From Circinella umbellata (Eukaryota > Mucoromycota > Mucoromycetes > Mucorales > Lichtheimiaceae): 64,000 nt of DNA. The translations under genes and the position numbers were made by a program. The stretch covers positions 1 through 64,000 of the forward strand of contig JAIWNF010000037.1 in the NCBI GenBank assembly GCA_025093555.1. Reading direction: 5' to 3'. Under the pieces are notes generated by a model. The model made no database searches and was not told the DNA's origin. It saw only the letters and a program-made list of their open reading frames with translations. This document shows, one piece after another, positions 34,214 to 46,600 of this stretch. Position 1 is the first letter of the stretch. Each line of letters starts with the position of its first letter.

Positions 34214-35700
34214 CATATATAAGAGCATATAACTTTATGCAATTGACGGCTTGTTGTTGTTATGTATTACGTACTAAATTACAAATATAATTAAAATAGA
34301 CTATCTTATGACTCAAACTCAAGAGAATGTTCAACAAATACTTAAACAATCGGCTGGTTTGAATCTTCCTGTCATTCGTACCTGGTTATTCAATACGGGT
34401 AGAACTGACGTTTATTTCCAAAAGTGTACTGATGGGGTTTTGGAAATGAATGATGATGATGAAACTGGTTTAGGACGTATTGATTATATTATTCAGCAAG
34501 CTCAAGAAAATAATGTGAAGTTGATCTTTGCTTTAACAAATAATTGGCCTGACTTTGGGTTAGAAAAAGCGTTTTCCTCTTTATATATACGTAATCAGAT
34601 AATATGATATTCTGTGTTCAAAGTTGCTCACTTTTTTATTTTATTTTAAAAATTGATGTATATATAGTGGTATGGATGACATTACTCAATGTGTAGGTGG
34701 TACTAATCATGACGATTTCTACACCCATCCTGATGTTATTAAAGCTTTCAAGGACTATATTACTCATGTTTTGAATCGGGAAAATAAATTGACTGGTATT
34801 AAGTATTCGGTATATAATAATCTACATTTTATTTAATGTTGTAAGAAAAAACAAAAAAAAAAATTCTAACATTTCAATTTTATAACAGGAGGATCCAACT
34901 ATTTTTGGTTGGGAACTTGCTAATGAACCTCGTTGTGAAGGTAGTAACCTTCCTAGCTCTGATAACTGTTCCCCTGATATCACTACTGCTTGGGTTGATG
35001 AAATTTCGAGTCATATCAAATCAATTGATTCGAATCATTTAGTCGGTGTTGGAGATGAAGGTTTTTTTAATAATCCTGGTGAAGCCGAGTAAAGTATCTT
35101 TTCCTAATGCAAATTATTTTGTAAAATAAAAATAAAAGTATATACCATACTACTAAATACAATATGGCATATATTGAATCTAACAAATACCTTATTATTA
35201 TTATTATTATTATTATTAGTTATGAATATAATGGTGGACCTGGTATGGACTTTGATGCTACTCTTGCACTTTCATCAATTGATTTTGGTACATTCCATAT
35301 GTATACTGATCATTGGGGCAAAGACAATGATAAATGGCCAAAAAAATGGATTGCAGTAAGATTTTACACATACATTTTCTCTATACTTAATAATCTAGCA
35401 TATAACTCTTTAATATAACTTATAAAAAAAATATATTACATGTAGGATCATGCTGCTTCTCAAAAGTCTGCTGGAAAACCAGTTATTTTTGAAGAATATG
35501 GTTATAGTGAACCAAGTGAGCGTGCTACTCTTTATCCTGCTTGGCATGCTAGTATTGAAGATGAAAATATTGCAGCTGATGCTTTTTGGCAAATTGCTGT
35601 TCCATGCAGTCAATTAGATGATTACGCTATTTGTGTTGATGATGAAAACATTGATACACTTGTTACTACTCATGCCTCCAATATGTTGGCAAAGAACTAA
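34003..35700 (+). CDS. Secreted GH5 endo-beta-1,4-mannanase
   Basis: Exons: 34003-34138, 34300-34558, 34668-34809, 34889-35088, 35220-35355 and 35446-35700, giving 375 aa. All phases agree. A signal peptide (MVKFLSIMTCALLAAPSLVSA) precedes the TIM-barrel enzyme. Signature pieces are LPVIRTWLFNTG, GWELANEPRC (acid/base Glu192), FGTFHMYTDHWG and PVIFEEYGYS (nucleophile Glu308), matching subfamily 7 of GH5 in order. Cysteines near the C-terminus (PCSQLDDYAIC) may form disulfides. There is no cellulose-binding module. The enzyme would cut mannan and glucomannan outside the cell. Intron 1 contains a (CT)n/(TA)n run, and the intron before exon 5 has a (TTA)n run. No damage is seen. Confidence 0.92.
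34145..34217. repeat. (CT)n(TA)n microsatellite in mannanase intron 1
   Basis: A CT-rich run interrupted by TTC is followed by about ten TA units, ending before TACATATATAAG. Confidence 0.95.
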
Positions 35701-38700
35701 AAGATGTTCAATTTACTTTAACAGATTATTAGAAATGCTACGTATAATAATAGCTTTCTTCCCTCCACTTCTTCTACGTATTTAATAAACTTCTATCTAT
35801 ACTTATATAAATATGAATATCCAGAATCCTATTAAATTTAAAAATAAAATATCTATTCTCAGGACTTTGAAATCTTTCAGATTTTTAAATATTCAATGCA
35901 GATGGATTATATGAATTTTTGATTTTCTAAAATGGACATGCTACTATTGTATATAACAGGGCCCTTTTCATGTTTTTGTTTAGTACGTATATACAAATAT
36001 TATAAGCGAGAATGAAACCAATCGTCTTTTCTCTGCTTTAACACATTTACACTTGAAATAAATTATGAATGGTAAAGATAGAAATAGTCCGTGCACTTAA
36101 CTGTTATATACTATAATAGTATTTTTAATGCATGCAATAAAAAGTCATGTACGTTTTTTATTACTTGCTAAAATTAGAAACTTCTTCTATATATTTGCCA
36201 TTTTTAGTCTTTGATCAGAAGACTATTTGTGTGTTATATAAAAAATGATAATCTCTTTGTTTCATTTGACTAGATCTGAAACAAATTTTAAATCTGCGGA
36301 TCAAAAATTACATAGACTGAGTTTTAGGATCCACTTGATTCATTCTTATCGTAACAATGCATTTTGATACGTATCTGATTATACGAACAAAAAGCTTTTC
36401 TCTTTCTACGTGTAATAAAAATAAAGACTATTTACATGAAAAGCCCACAAACTTACATTTTATTTTTCTTTACTCTGTTAAACATGGAATCTGTCCATAT
36501 TCAATATGTTTATACATGGAAATTGAATAACATAAATAGATTATTATTTTAATCATGATATATTAAAAAAGAGAAAACCAAAAAAACCGGGTGATCTTTC
36601 TTTTTTTTACTGGTGTAACGTTGATATTAATATCCACATGTCAATAAATGGTTATACAAGCGATCTCTTGTAGAATTAACAACATAAACAAAAATACTTG
36701 ATTTGGTAAGGATTAATTTGGAAGCTGTTTGTGTAAACATAATACTAATAAACAGGTTTATTAATCAGTGTGACATTAAAATTGCTTTTCTTGTAAAATA
36801 GTTTTCTACTCATTGGCGAAGCCCGTTTTTCTTCATCATGCCGGAAGAATAGCTTTTCATTTTGATGTTCGGGGGGTTACATCTGATTGCCAGTGTGATT
36901 TTTGTAATTGGCAAGAGGTGAGAATTATGATGATGGTAGTGTAATTTCAATGTGGACAGAATTACAAATTCATGTATTGCCTCTTATTTTGAAGTCAGTG
37001 AGTGGATAAAAAGCATTATTTTTTTTTTCGTTTATTTTCCATCATTCTTTTCTACACCCACATTTTATACTTTTTCTCCTTTATAAAGTCAAAAGACAAT
37101 TTTGTGGAAAAAAATATAAGTTTTTTTTTATCATATACGCAAATCTCTTACCAAGGAACTTAAACTTGAAGTTAACTGAAATGGTAAAAAAAAGGACAAT
37201 AGTATAAGGATTTTTGCTTGTTCGACGCGTGCTTCTTTTACTTTGATAACGGTTTTCACTAGCTTCAAATGAATCATCGTGTCTCTTTTTCAGTAACCGA
37301 GAGAAAATAGAGCGGTTTCGCGGCTCATGTTAAACAGATATGTTAGTTTAAAAACAATTGTTCAAGTCCTTTCATCATCCTTGTAATAATCAGCCACGTG
37401 TCCTTCCCAGAAGCTGTCTTCCAGTGTCAATGGTAAGTTATAGCTTTTCTCATGAATAAAAATGAAGAATACTAAAAATTTGTGCTTTTACGTATATTTA
37501 ATTCTAAAAGAAGTGGCATCAAATACTCCCTTTTAACTATAAGTACTTAGTCATCTGTATATATGATGTGACTATACTCATTCCACATTAAAAAAAACAA
37601 TGAATATATATGTTATGATTTATTATTAATAACATACGAGAAAATAACAAGTCCCATTTGTTGCGAAGCTGGGGTTCTGAAATAAATAAATGAATAAATC
37701 TGGAAATCTCAGGGTTGCAAGACTCTGGGGATTGACTGTAAAATATTTCTTTCCAACAAGTATGATAACCGCCATAATGTCTTCCACCCCTCCTCTATAA
37801 ATATTCAACCAACACTTGTTAATATGTCTTTCCAAGACCCAGTGGAACAAGAATATGTCTTTCCCAATGGCGAAAACCATATGAAAACATATCGCACTAT
37901 GACAGCTTAAAGTTATCAACGCAAGAAAAAAAAAGGCTCCTAACGAATTTCACCAAAGTCGAAGACAAGACTTTGGTAAAGACATATTTGGACGTTACAA
38001 GTAACTCAGCCCAATCATCTTTGTTCTCGCCACTTTTTCTCGCTACATCAGTACCTTTTATATAACTGACAGAGAAAAATGAATACTTTGCCAAGATGAA
38101 ATTGAATCGTGTATATCAATGGTGATACACCACGACCCAGTGGGTTTCACAATTCTCGACAAACCCTTTCATAATCAAAGACTACAAGTTCTTCTTCAGT
38201 TAAGTTGACCCTTATCTAAAGCTAAAGACCAGAAAAATATTAGGCAAGCAGTCAAGTACAGATCATGGTAATGATCAGAAAGAAAGCTGTCATTGCTGGT
38301 AGTAAGGTTAACACGTTTGTTAACACATTCATTGACACCTTCGTTGATAGGGCTTTGGATATTTTTGACGACGACGACCATGCTATTACGGTTACCGAAC
38401 TGCAACAACTTGATGCCACCGAGATTTTATACCTGGCACCGTCCTCACATCATTATCTTCACTTTCAGACCTTCTCTTCCTCACTCAACGCTTTTTAAAT
38501 GGGCTTTCAAACTTGTAAATTTTCTTTTTATTTTTATACTTTGTTTTCTCTTTTCTCTTTATATATTTAAGGGGAGGGGTATTATTTAATATTCGTCCCT
38601 AAACGATCTTTTATAGTGCCAAAAAAAATTTGTTGGCATGAAGACAACAACACTTGGTATTATTTGCCATAGAAACGAGTGGATTGCTGACCGATTGACA

Positions 38701-39037
38701 GCTCTCAGTGCTAAATTACTGAAGGGTTGGACGACATCCACCGTTAATGTATATATCAATTTACGTCAAGGTAATTTTCGATTATACGATAATAATTAGA
38801 GGGTTTGTTTGTTTTGCAACCATAATACTAAAACAAGATTTTATATTAAATAGTCTGGCTCGCTCTCTAATTGTCGATGTTGATAATAACAAGACAAGTA
38901 AAAAATATTGAGTTGCCTGAGAAATGATCAAACCCAAGAAATAATCAACCACTGTAACACAGGAAAAGAAAAATTTAAAAAACTACCATTACATATATTG
39001 TCTCTGTTTAAAGAAGCGAATGAAGTACGTATATTAT

Positions 39038-39099
<62 letters not shown>

Positions 39100-40853
39100 A
39101 ATATGAATGATGTTTGGGATCAATATACTAAAACTAGTCATATTTTTCAGCTTCTAGCTATTCTCAATGAGTAGTAAGCATAACGCATTGAAGTGCTTAT
39201 CCCAAGCTGCTGTGGATCAGTTAGATGAAGAAGAAGATATATGTGTAAGTTAACAGGAATTATATTATATATATATATATATATATTTAATATGCTGTTC
39301 TATATTTAATTGGTCGACTTATGAAATTTTATATAGAATCTAAAATGTCAAAAAATAGAAGGATGAAGGAGGTGCAGCCCAAGTAGACTGGACACACAGA
39401 ATGGTATATATCTTAGCTATTTTGTTGAGGGATAATACTGGTCTGTCTGTCAGGATGTAAGTTTATTAATAGAATGAAAAGGGGAGAGAAGAAAACATTT
39501 AATTGCATTATTGATAAATTGGAATTGTGACTCAAATAATTTTTTTTATCAAGTGGTGAGAAAAGTACAGCGTGGCAACAAAAATAGCACGTCAAGATGA
39601 TAATGAAATATCATTTGGAAAACAAGGAGAAGGTTCCATCTGTTCTTGGCCGCAACATGGATGTATTGATGAAGTATGATGGATTTGAATCATCTGCCTC
39701 AGAATAAAAGTCATTGAATGCGGGTGATTCATTAATCGACAAGCAACATGCGTGTTACGTAATGCGTGTGTAATCTTAAAAATGTTGCGATTACCTTTCA
39801 CAGCTAATGATAATGCTCCAAATGATATGATAATGACAATGGAGTGTTGTTATAGACGAGTCCTGTCTATAATGAAGTTTCTTCTATCCAGGTCAATAAA
39901 TGCCACGGGAAAGAAAAGGTTCCAGCCCAGCAGGTTTTTTTTATACTGCTGGTCCGGCTTCTATATCTCATGCAACCATGAGTTCGGATACTGAAGTCTA
40001 CTTGTTGCCAAGTCATCAGCAACAAGTGAAGAAAGTAATATCACTAATAAAGTACGTTATCATAATCTTATTGACATGTCATTCCAATTAAATATTTTTT
40101 ATACTTGGAGTCAGAAGGTGATTTAATATTCACGTATTAAAAAAATAGATAGTTATTTTGTTGCAGCTAAAGTTGGAAAAATGTATTTGCCGTCATCTCA
40201 CCGACTTTGCAAATACTTTAGCATACTTATTATATTGAAAGAAGGTTGGTTAATTTCTTAATAGATGATAGTGTTTTCACAAAAGCTTACAATGACTGAT
40301 TTTAATGTTACCAAAATATGGTAGGAACATCATTTGAAGATGTACAACACTATAAGACGATCTCTAGTAGCAAGATTTAGAAGATCGCAACGAGAAAAAT
40401 CGTACCAAAGAATCAGTACGAGTGAAGCGGATATTTTCTTCACTCTCATTAAATAGCTACCGGGTTTATACTTTGCTCGCAACCCACGGTTCCTATACAA
40501 CCCATGGAATGACTAGGGACGCGACTAATTTTGAACTGACATCTTCTTGTTAGTAACATGACATGCCCTTTGTTTATTTGATTCATCCTTGCTTCTTGTT
40601 CCACTTTTTGCTAACACAAAGCAATTGGTCCTGCTATTTTTTCCCCTGATCAGATAGATCGAAATAAAAAATTTCCAACCCATTTGAAAATATCTATTAT
40701 TTGTGATAACATTTTTACTTTTTGGGAATTAAAATAACCACGCATCAATTTCGGAGAATCCCAGTGAAAGTGTAATTTTTATAACTTTTGTTTTTTTTTC
40801 TCGAACACGATATAGAACAAATAACACACCCACACATCAGAAGAACAAAAAGA
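35701..40853. other. 5-kb gap with only degenerate reading frames
   Basis: No complete gene could be assembled. Short unbroken frames with protein-like composition occur at 37826-37911, 38265-38498, 38637-38798, 38912-39169 and 39900-40091, for example ICHRNEWIADRLTALSAKLL at about 38657. They lie on the plus strand in changing frames and are split by stops, as in an old pseudogene or transposon relic. I could not name the family. A (GA)n run and a (TA)n run are embedded. Confidence 0.5.
39039..39097. repeat. (GA)n microsatellite
   Basis: About 29 uninterrupted AG units lie within the degenerate region. Confidence 0.98.
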
Positions 40854-41837
40854 ATGGAACAAAGTAAGGTGAAAAAATAATAATAATTAAAGATCGTTAA
40901 AAGATTTTAAAATATACTTGTTACATTTAATATAGGAGAGAATCTTTATTTACCGTTAAGTGGAAAAAAGAAATCTACCGATGATCGAGTATGGAAATCG
41001 TTTTCTTTTTTAAAAAAAAAGATCTTTTCGAGATTTCAAAAGCAATAATAATAAATAATAATAATAAAATAGACGATAACGAAAAGGGTTGTACAAGATT
41101 ATCTTCCAACAAGTACTACAACAGATAAAGTGATGAGTGAATTAAAAGTAGTTTATCTTAATGCCAATGAACCTATAATAAAACATGATCCAATCAAAAA
41201 AAGAGGAAAAAGACTTACAGCGTCAGAAAAACGGACTATGCATATTTATGATCTACCAAAAAAAGGTGTTAAATATGAATATTTTGAACCATTAAATAAA
41301 TTATGGCAAGGATATATGAAAGAACTTTATGGTCAAGGTCAACAATTACAATTTCCTCAAAAATTATTAAAAGCGGATTATCATGGTGCTATTATAAAAG
41401 GTTTTTTTTAAGAAAAAAAATATGAAAGATAGAACGTGTAATAAAGGGGGGAGGGCAAAGGGGAAGGGGAAGGGATTATATTTAGGTTTACTAAAAATTG
41501 ATTTTTTTTTTCACCATAGTAACGAAAAGTAGTAATCCTTTATTAGTGGGTTCAACAGGCATTGTAATTCAAGAAACACAAAACTTGTTTAAAATTATTA
41601 CAAAAGAAAATAAAATTAAATGTAAGAATTGGGAGAAGAGATTGAAATACTATAAATAAAAAGATACTAAATATATTTTATATATATAACTTAGCAATAC
41701 CTAAAAGCAAGACTGTTTTCCAAGTAGAGTTGGATATATGTGCATGTACATTTACGTTGTATGGACAACAATTATTAACTCGAGCTGCTGAAAGAGCAGC
41801 CAAAAAATTTAAAGCCAAACCAACCATTGATCTATAA
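40854..41837 (+). CDS. POP4: RNase P/MRP protein subunit POP4 (Rpp29)
   Basis: Exons: 40854-40863, 40936-40988, 41073-41400, 41520-41621 and 41695-41837, 211 aa. Exon 1 has only ten bases and all phases fit. The C-terminal two thirds carry the Rpp29 Sm-like barrel: KLLKADYHGAIIKV, NPLLVGSTGIVIQET, FKIITKENKIKSIPK, FTLYGQQLLTRAAERAAKKFKAKPTIDL. These are the most conserved stretches of this family. The protein binds the RNA of RNase P and MRP in the nucleus and nucleolus for tRNA 5' processing and pre-rRNA cleavage. The length is close to other fungal POP4 proteins. The N-terminal 60 residues are less conserved, so the second intron there is slightly less secure. Confidence 0.92.
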
Positions 41838-42343
41838 AAAAAAAAAAAGGGTTTTATAAAAAAAATAAGGGAGATTCTAGCCTCTTTTTTTTTTTTGTCA
41901 TGGAAAAAGATATGTATATGATGGAGTTCAATGTAATTGTCGGGGAGTAAGTTTTTTTGGCATTTATAAATGGGATCATATCATTGAAGGAATTTTTGGA
42001 TGTGATATTTACAAAGCGTGCAGTTGGGTTACCTAATTTGTATCAAAGCGGTTTGATTTCCCGTTGCACGGATACTTTACTTTTGTAACACAAATATGGA
42101 TTAAAAGCCTATTCTAAAACTAAAACACTCTCGTTAATAATAACTTTTTAATAGTAATAGTCAATTTTTCTATTTGGGTTCATGGTTCCTCTCTTCTCTT
42201 TTCCTCTTTTCTTTTTTTAATTTTATTATATATCCATCTTATTCTTTTACGTATCTTACAAACTCATTCCTTTCCTTTTTTTTTTCTTTGGTCGTTGTTG
42301 TTTTTTTTTTTCATAATAATAATTAAAGTGCCAAGTCAAAGTC

Positions 42344-44379
42344 ATGGCCACAATGAATGAACAACAACCACCTATTTGCATTGGTTGTAAAAGCTTCATC
42401 GAAGAAGGTTCCGTAATTGCTTTTGGTGATGCACTTTTTCACTTGGATTGGTAAGTTTTTATTTATTTTATTTTGACCCGAAGAAATAAAAGAAACCTTT
42501 TTATTGCTCCACATGGTTCCTGCAACATGAAAAAAAAGATAATATATGCTCAAAGTTTTTTTTTTTTTTTTTTTTGCGCGGCGTGTGTGGGGGTGGGGGT
42601 GGAATTATAATATTTATAATATGGGGGATCAAATCATTTAGTTTTACTTGTGCAAAATGTACACTTCCTGTTGATTGTAATTCAAAATTACTTTTACTTA
42701 CGGATGGTAGACCTGTATGTGAAAATTGTTCGTATGTTTGTACAGTATGTAAACATTCTATTCGAGACGAAGCAGTTATGACTGGTAAATAGATAATCAT
42801 TTTGTTTTACATTAGATGTGTGGTTGGGGGTGGATAGAGGAAAGAAAAGAGAAATTGGGGGGGGGGGTGAGAGAGATGAAAGAAGTGAGGGGGAGAGAGG
42901 GGAAAGGAGGGAAAAAAAGATCGGTGATGAAATAATATATATAAAAAAGAGATGCATTAGTTTTAAAATTTTTTGATTTACTGATGAAACAAAAACAAAA
43001 ACAAAATATATATATATGTATTCTCTTTATTCTTTAAAATAATTAGGCGATGAAGCGTATCATGCTAATTGTTTCAAATGTGTGTTATGTAAAAATAAGA
43101 TTGACGATCTTGTTTTTACTCAAACAAGCAAAGTAAGATAACTTGTGTATTATTAAAAACTGATTAAAAAAAGGAGGTAATGATAAAATAATTCTAACTC
43201 TAATCTTTTTTTTTAACTCAAAAGGGGATCTATTGTACTTCTTGTCATGAACAACGTAAAGCAGATAGACAACGTCGAAGAGAAGATAGAGAAAAACGTA
43301 ATAATAAAAGTAAATCACCCACATCACCTAATAAAATGTCTCCACCCTTATCAACACCAATGTCAAAAGCAGCATCTCGAGCAAGTCGATTACTTGATGC
43401 TGACTTGGCTTCGGACTATATGAAACTTCAACAAGCATTGGCACGGCCAAACGGCACTAATAATCAACCAGAAGTCCGCTCTTCTTCTTCCACTACTTGT
43501 CTTACTTCACTTGATTGTCCACCTACGCCAACTCGTTCACGAAGTAGTTCTGTCGACGCATCCTCTAGCGCCGGCAAATCCAATACTCTTAATTCAATGC
43601 TATCTTCCAGAAAATCACCTACTACACCACCACGATCATCTTCTTCAAGAGGCAATACACCAGCCACATTAACAACGACAAACAGTAATAATAATTCTTA
43701 TAATAACAGAAAACGTCTTTCATCCATACCCTCGGTCAATAGTTCAACTGACTCACTTCCACAAATTACCCCAAGTGCTTCTTCCAACAATATATACCTT
43801 TTAGACGATGGTAGTATCTCTAAAGGCAATCTCTCTGTAGATCACCATGAACCATTACCCAATGTACCATCGCTTAATCTAACATTCTTTGATAATGACT
43901 CGAGTGATTTATTAAATTTAACAAAAAGTCTTGGCGCTGGTTTGGCTACTTCAACATCGTCTCCATTAACCTCATCAACAACATCCCATTCCCATTCACA
44001 ACAACAAAAGAAATCAGCTAAACATGGAACCAAATCTTCTGCAGTATCAAAACTTACCAAAGCAACAGAACTTTTAACTTCATCCTTACGCCATTCTCCA
44101 TCGAATCATAATTTATCCAAAAACAACTCTATACCTTTATCATCATCCTCATCTTCTTATTCATCATCAACAACAACATGGACCGATTTTCCACAACCAC
44201 CTACAAGTATTGTTAAACCAAGTGATAGTTTATTATCTCTTTCATCTTTCGATTCTGATCCTATCCCAACAGATCGTGCATCTGTTGAAAAACTAAGAGC
44301 TGAGTTAAAGGCTGCTAATAGTAAAATAGTGGAACTCAGTAATAATTTGAATAATATTAAAGCAAGTATTTCTATTATT

Positions 44380-44425
<46 letters not shown>

Positions 44426-46600
44426 GTGATACATGTGTAACAATGTACAGATACAATAAGGGTGACATACAAATTTAATTAATTTTTGTATATTTAATGA
44501 AAAAATAGGATGCAAGTAAACAAGCATTAAATGAATTTACAGACGCTAAAGATGATATGTCCAAAGAAGCTGCTATACGTCAACAACATGAATATACAAT
44601 TATGCATCTTAGACAACATATTACAAATTTAAAACAAGAAAATTCATCTACTATCAAATATGCACCTTTATCGAATGAAGAAATTGATCGGGTCGCAAGA
44701 GTACGTGTGGAATTAGAAAGGACTTGTAAAGACTTAAAAGGATATCGTGATACATTAGCAGGAGAAATTGCAAGTCTTGCTGAAAAACATGGGCAAGCTG
44801 GACTTGCTGCTGAAAGGTAAAAGAAAGACCATGTGAATGATTAAGAAGGCATAGGATATATACATGATAAACAAAAAAATATAGTATTTTCCATTTCAAA
44901 TGAACTAAATGTATTCTTTATCTAATTATTGATATAGATCTATAGATGAGCATCACAAAGCACTATTAAGAGAAATCAAGTCTCTTTGGTTGGAACGTGA
45001 TTCATTAAAAGAAGAATCTGAAAAATTGACTCGAGTTCGAGATGAAGTGATTAATGAAATGGTTATTCTCAATACACAAAATGCCGAATTGAATAGTATG
45101 AATAATGATTTATCACGACGTGTTACTGCACGAGAACGGGAAGCCGCTGCCGTCATGGCAGGTACATCCTTTTTGAATCCAACTTCATCTACATCCAGTG
45201 AGTTACCACCACCCTCCATGCAACGTAAATCATCAGAAACAAGTATGGATATTCCATCTGTTGCATCAAGAGATAGTTTTAATGGTACACAAGCGCCCAA
45301 ATTATTTAAAATGAAAAAAAGTCCATTCAATCGTTTTGGAGCTGGGAATATGAAATCAAGTAAAACAGATCCAGCCTTATCCACGTCAGCAGAAAGTAAT
45401 AATGGACCTTATAATCTTTCGAATGCAAGTGTGAGTAGTCAAAGTTTATTTGATTATTCTCGACGCGAGGTACGACAAGGCTCAAAACAATCACAGTCAA
45501 GTGTTCAAGGGGCTCATTCGTTTCAACCTACACCCTTTTTACGACCCGTAAAATGTAGTGTTTGTTATGAAAAAATGTGGGGTCTTTCTGAATATCGTTG
45601 TCAAGGGTGTGGTATGGCTTCTCATGGTAAATGTTTAAGTCACGTACCTTCCATGTGTTTTGCATCCACGGCAAGTTCATTAGAATTGGCAAGTCCAATG
45701 GATATGGATTCACCTAAAGCTTGTATGTATCTTTAAATCTCAATTTTAGGGATCATTATAGAAATGACAAAAAATCGGGGAATATCATTTAATTAATTTT
45801 ATTATTATTATTATTATTATTTAGTGAGTATGTTTGGTACAGATTTAATTACTCAATCACAACAAGAAGGTAGAGATGTTCCCTTAATTGTGGAAAGATG
45901 TATTGAAGCAGTAGAAAATCGAGCTATGGATTATGAAGGGGTTTATCGTAAATCAGGGGGTGCTGCTCAAATGCGAAGTATTCAAGTCGCTTTTGATCAA
46001 GGGAATTATATCGATTTGAATGATGAACAAGAAATCAATGATATTTGTGCAGTAACAAGTGTTTTAAAACATTACTTTCGACAACTTCCTAATCCGTTAT
46101 TAACATATGAACAATATATGAATTTCCTTAATACCGTTTGTAAGTATTATTTTTTTTATGTTACCATTATTAAATATATTGAGGAAAAAAAAAATAGGGT
46201 TTCTAATCCTTAATATTGAAATATATATATAGCTTTACCACTTGGACCTGAAAAAACAGATAAATATATTGAATTACTATCTCAATTACCAAAAGCTAAC
46301 TATGATACCCTTAAAATGTTAATGGAGCATCTTCAACGGTAAGTTTTTCTATTCTATTCTATTCTTTTTAATATGATAACACACTTCCTTTGTTACTCAT
46401 TTATCATTTTAAAAATTAGTGTAAGTCAACATAGTAAACAAAATTTAATGACTATCAAAAACTTATCTTTGGTATTTGCTCCAACATTAATGCGTGATCG
46501 TGATTCAACAAGAGATTTTACGGATATGAGTTATACAAATGCTACGATGGAATATTTAATTACATATGCACATGAAATCTTCATTGATGAAGGACAATAG
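42344..46600 (+). CDS. LIM-LIM-coiled-coil-C1-RhoGAP Rho GTPase-activating protein (Rga type)
   Basis: Exons: 42344-42450, 42642-42784, 43047-43132, 43225-44361, 44509-44816, 44938-45722, 45825-46139, 46233-46338 and 46420-46600, giving 1055 aa. Two LIM zinc domains lie at about residues 12-66 and 69-125 (CIGC, HLDCFTCAKC, CENCSYVCTVC, HANCFKCVLC, CTSC). A long Ser/Thr-rich linker follows, then coiled coils at about 455-690. The C1 zinc finger at about 787-834 includes KCSVCYEKMWG and HGKCLSHVPSMC. The RhoGAP domain at about 856-1055 has the arginine finger in EGVYRKSGG and KHYFRQLPNPLL. The order matches fungal Rga-type GAPs that switch off Cdc42/Rho at growth sites. Intron 4 has a GC donor (GCAAGT). 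Confidence 0.92.
44362..44508 (+). other. GC-AG intron with (GT)n run
   Basis: Only AAA|GCAAGT at 44361/44362 keeps the frame into GATGCAAGTAAACAAGC (44509). The nearby GT at 44366 would give a stop three codons later. The intron carries about 19 GT units (44384-44422). Confidence 0.8.

Noticed and set aside
39039..39097. Simple repeats considered as a CRISPR-like or regulatory array
   Set aside because: Pure dinucleotide repeat without spacers, and the window is eukaryotic.
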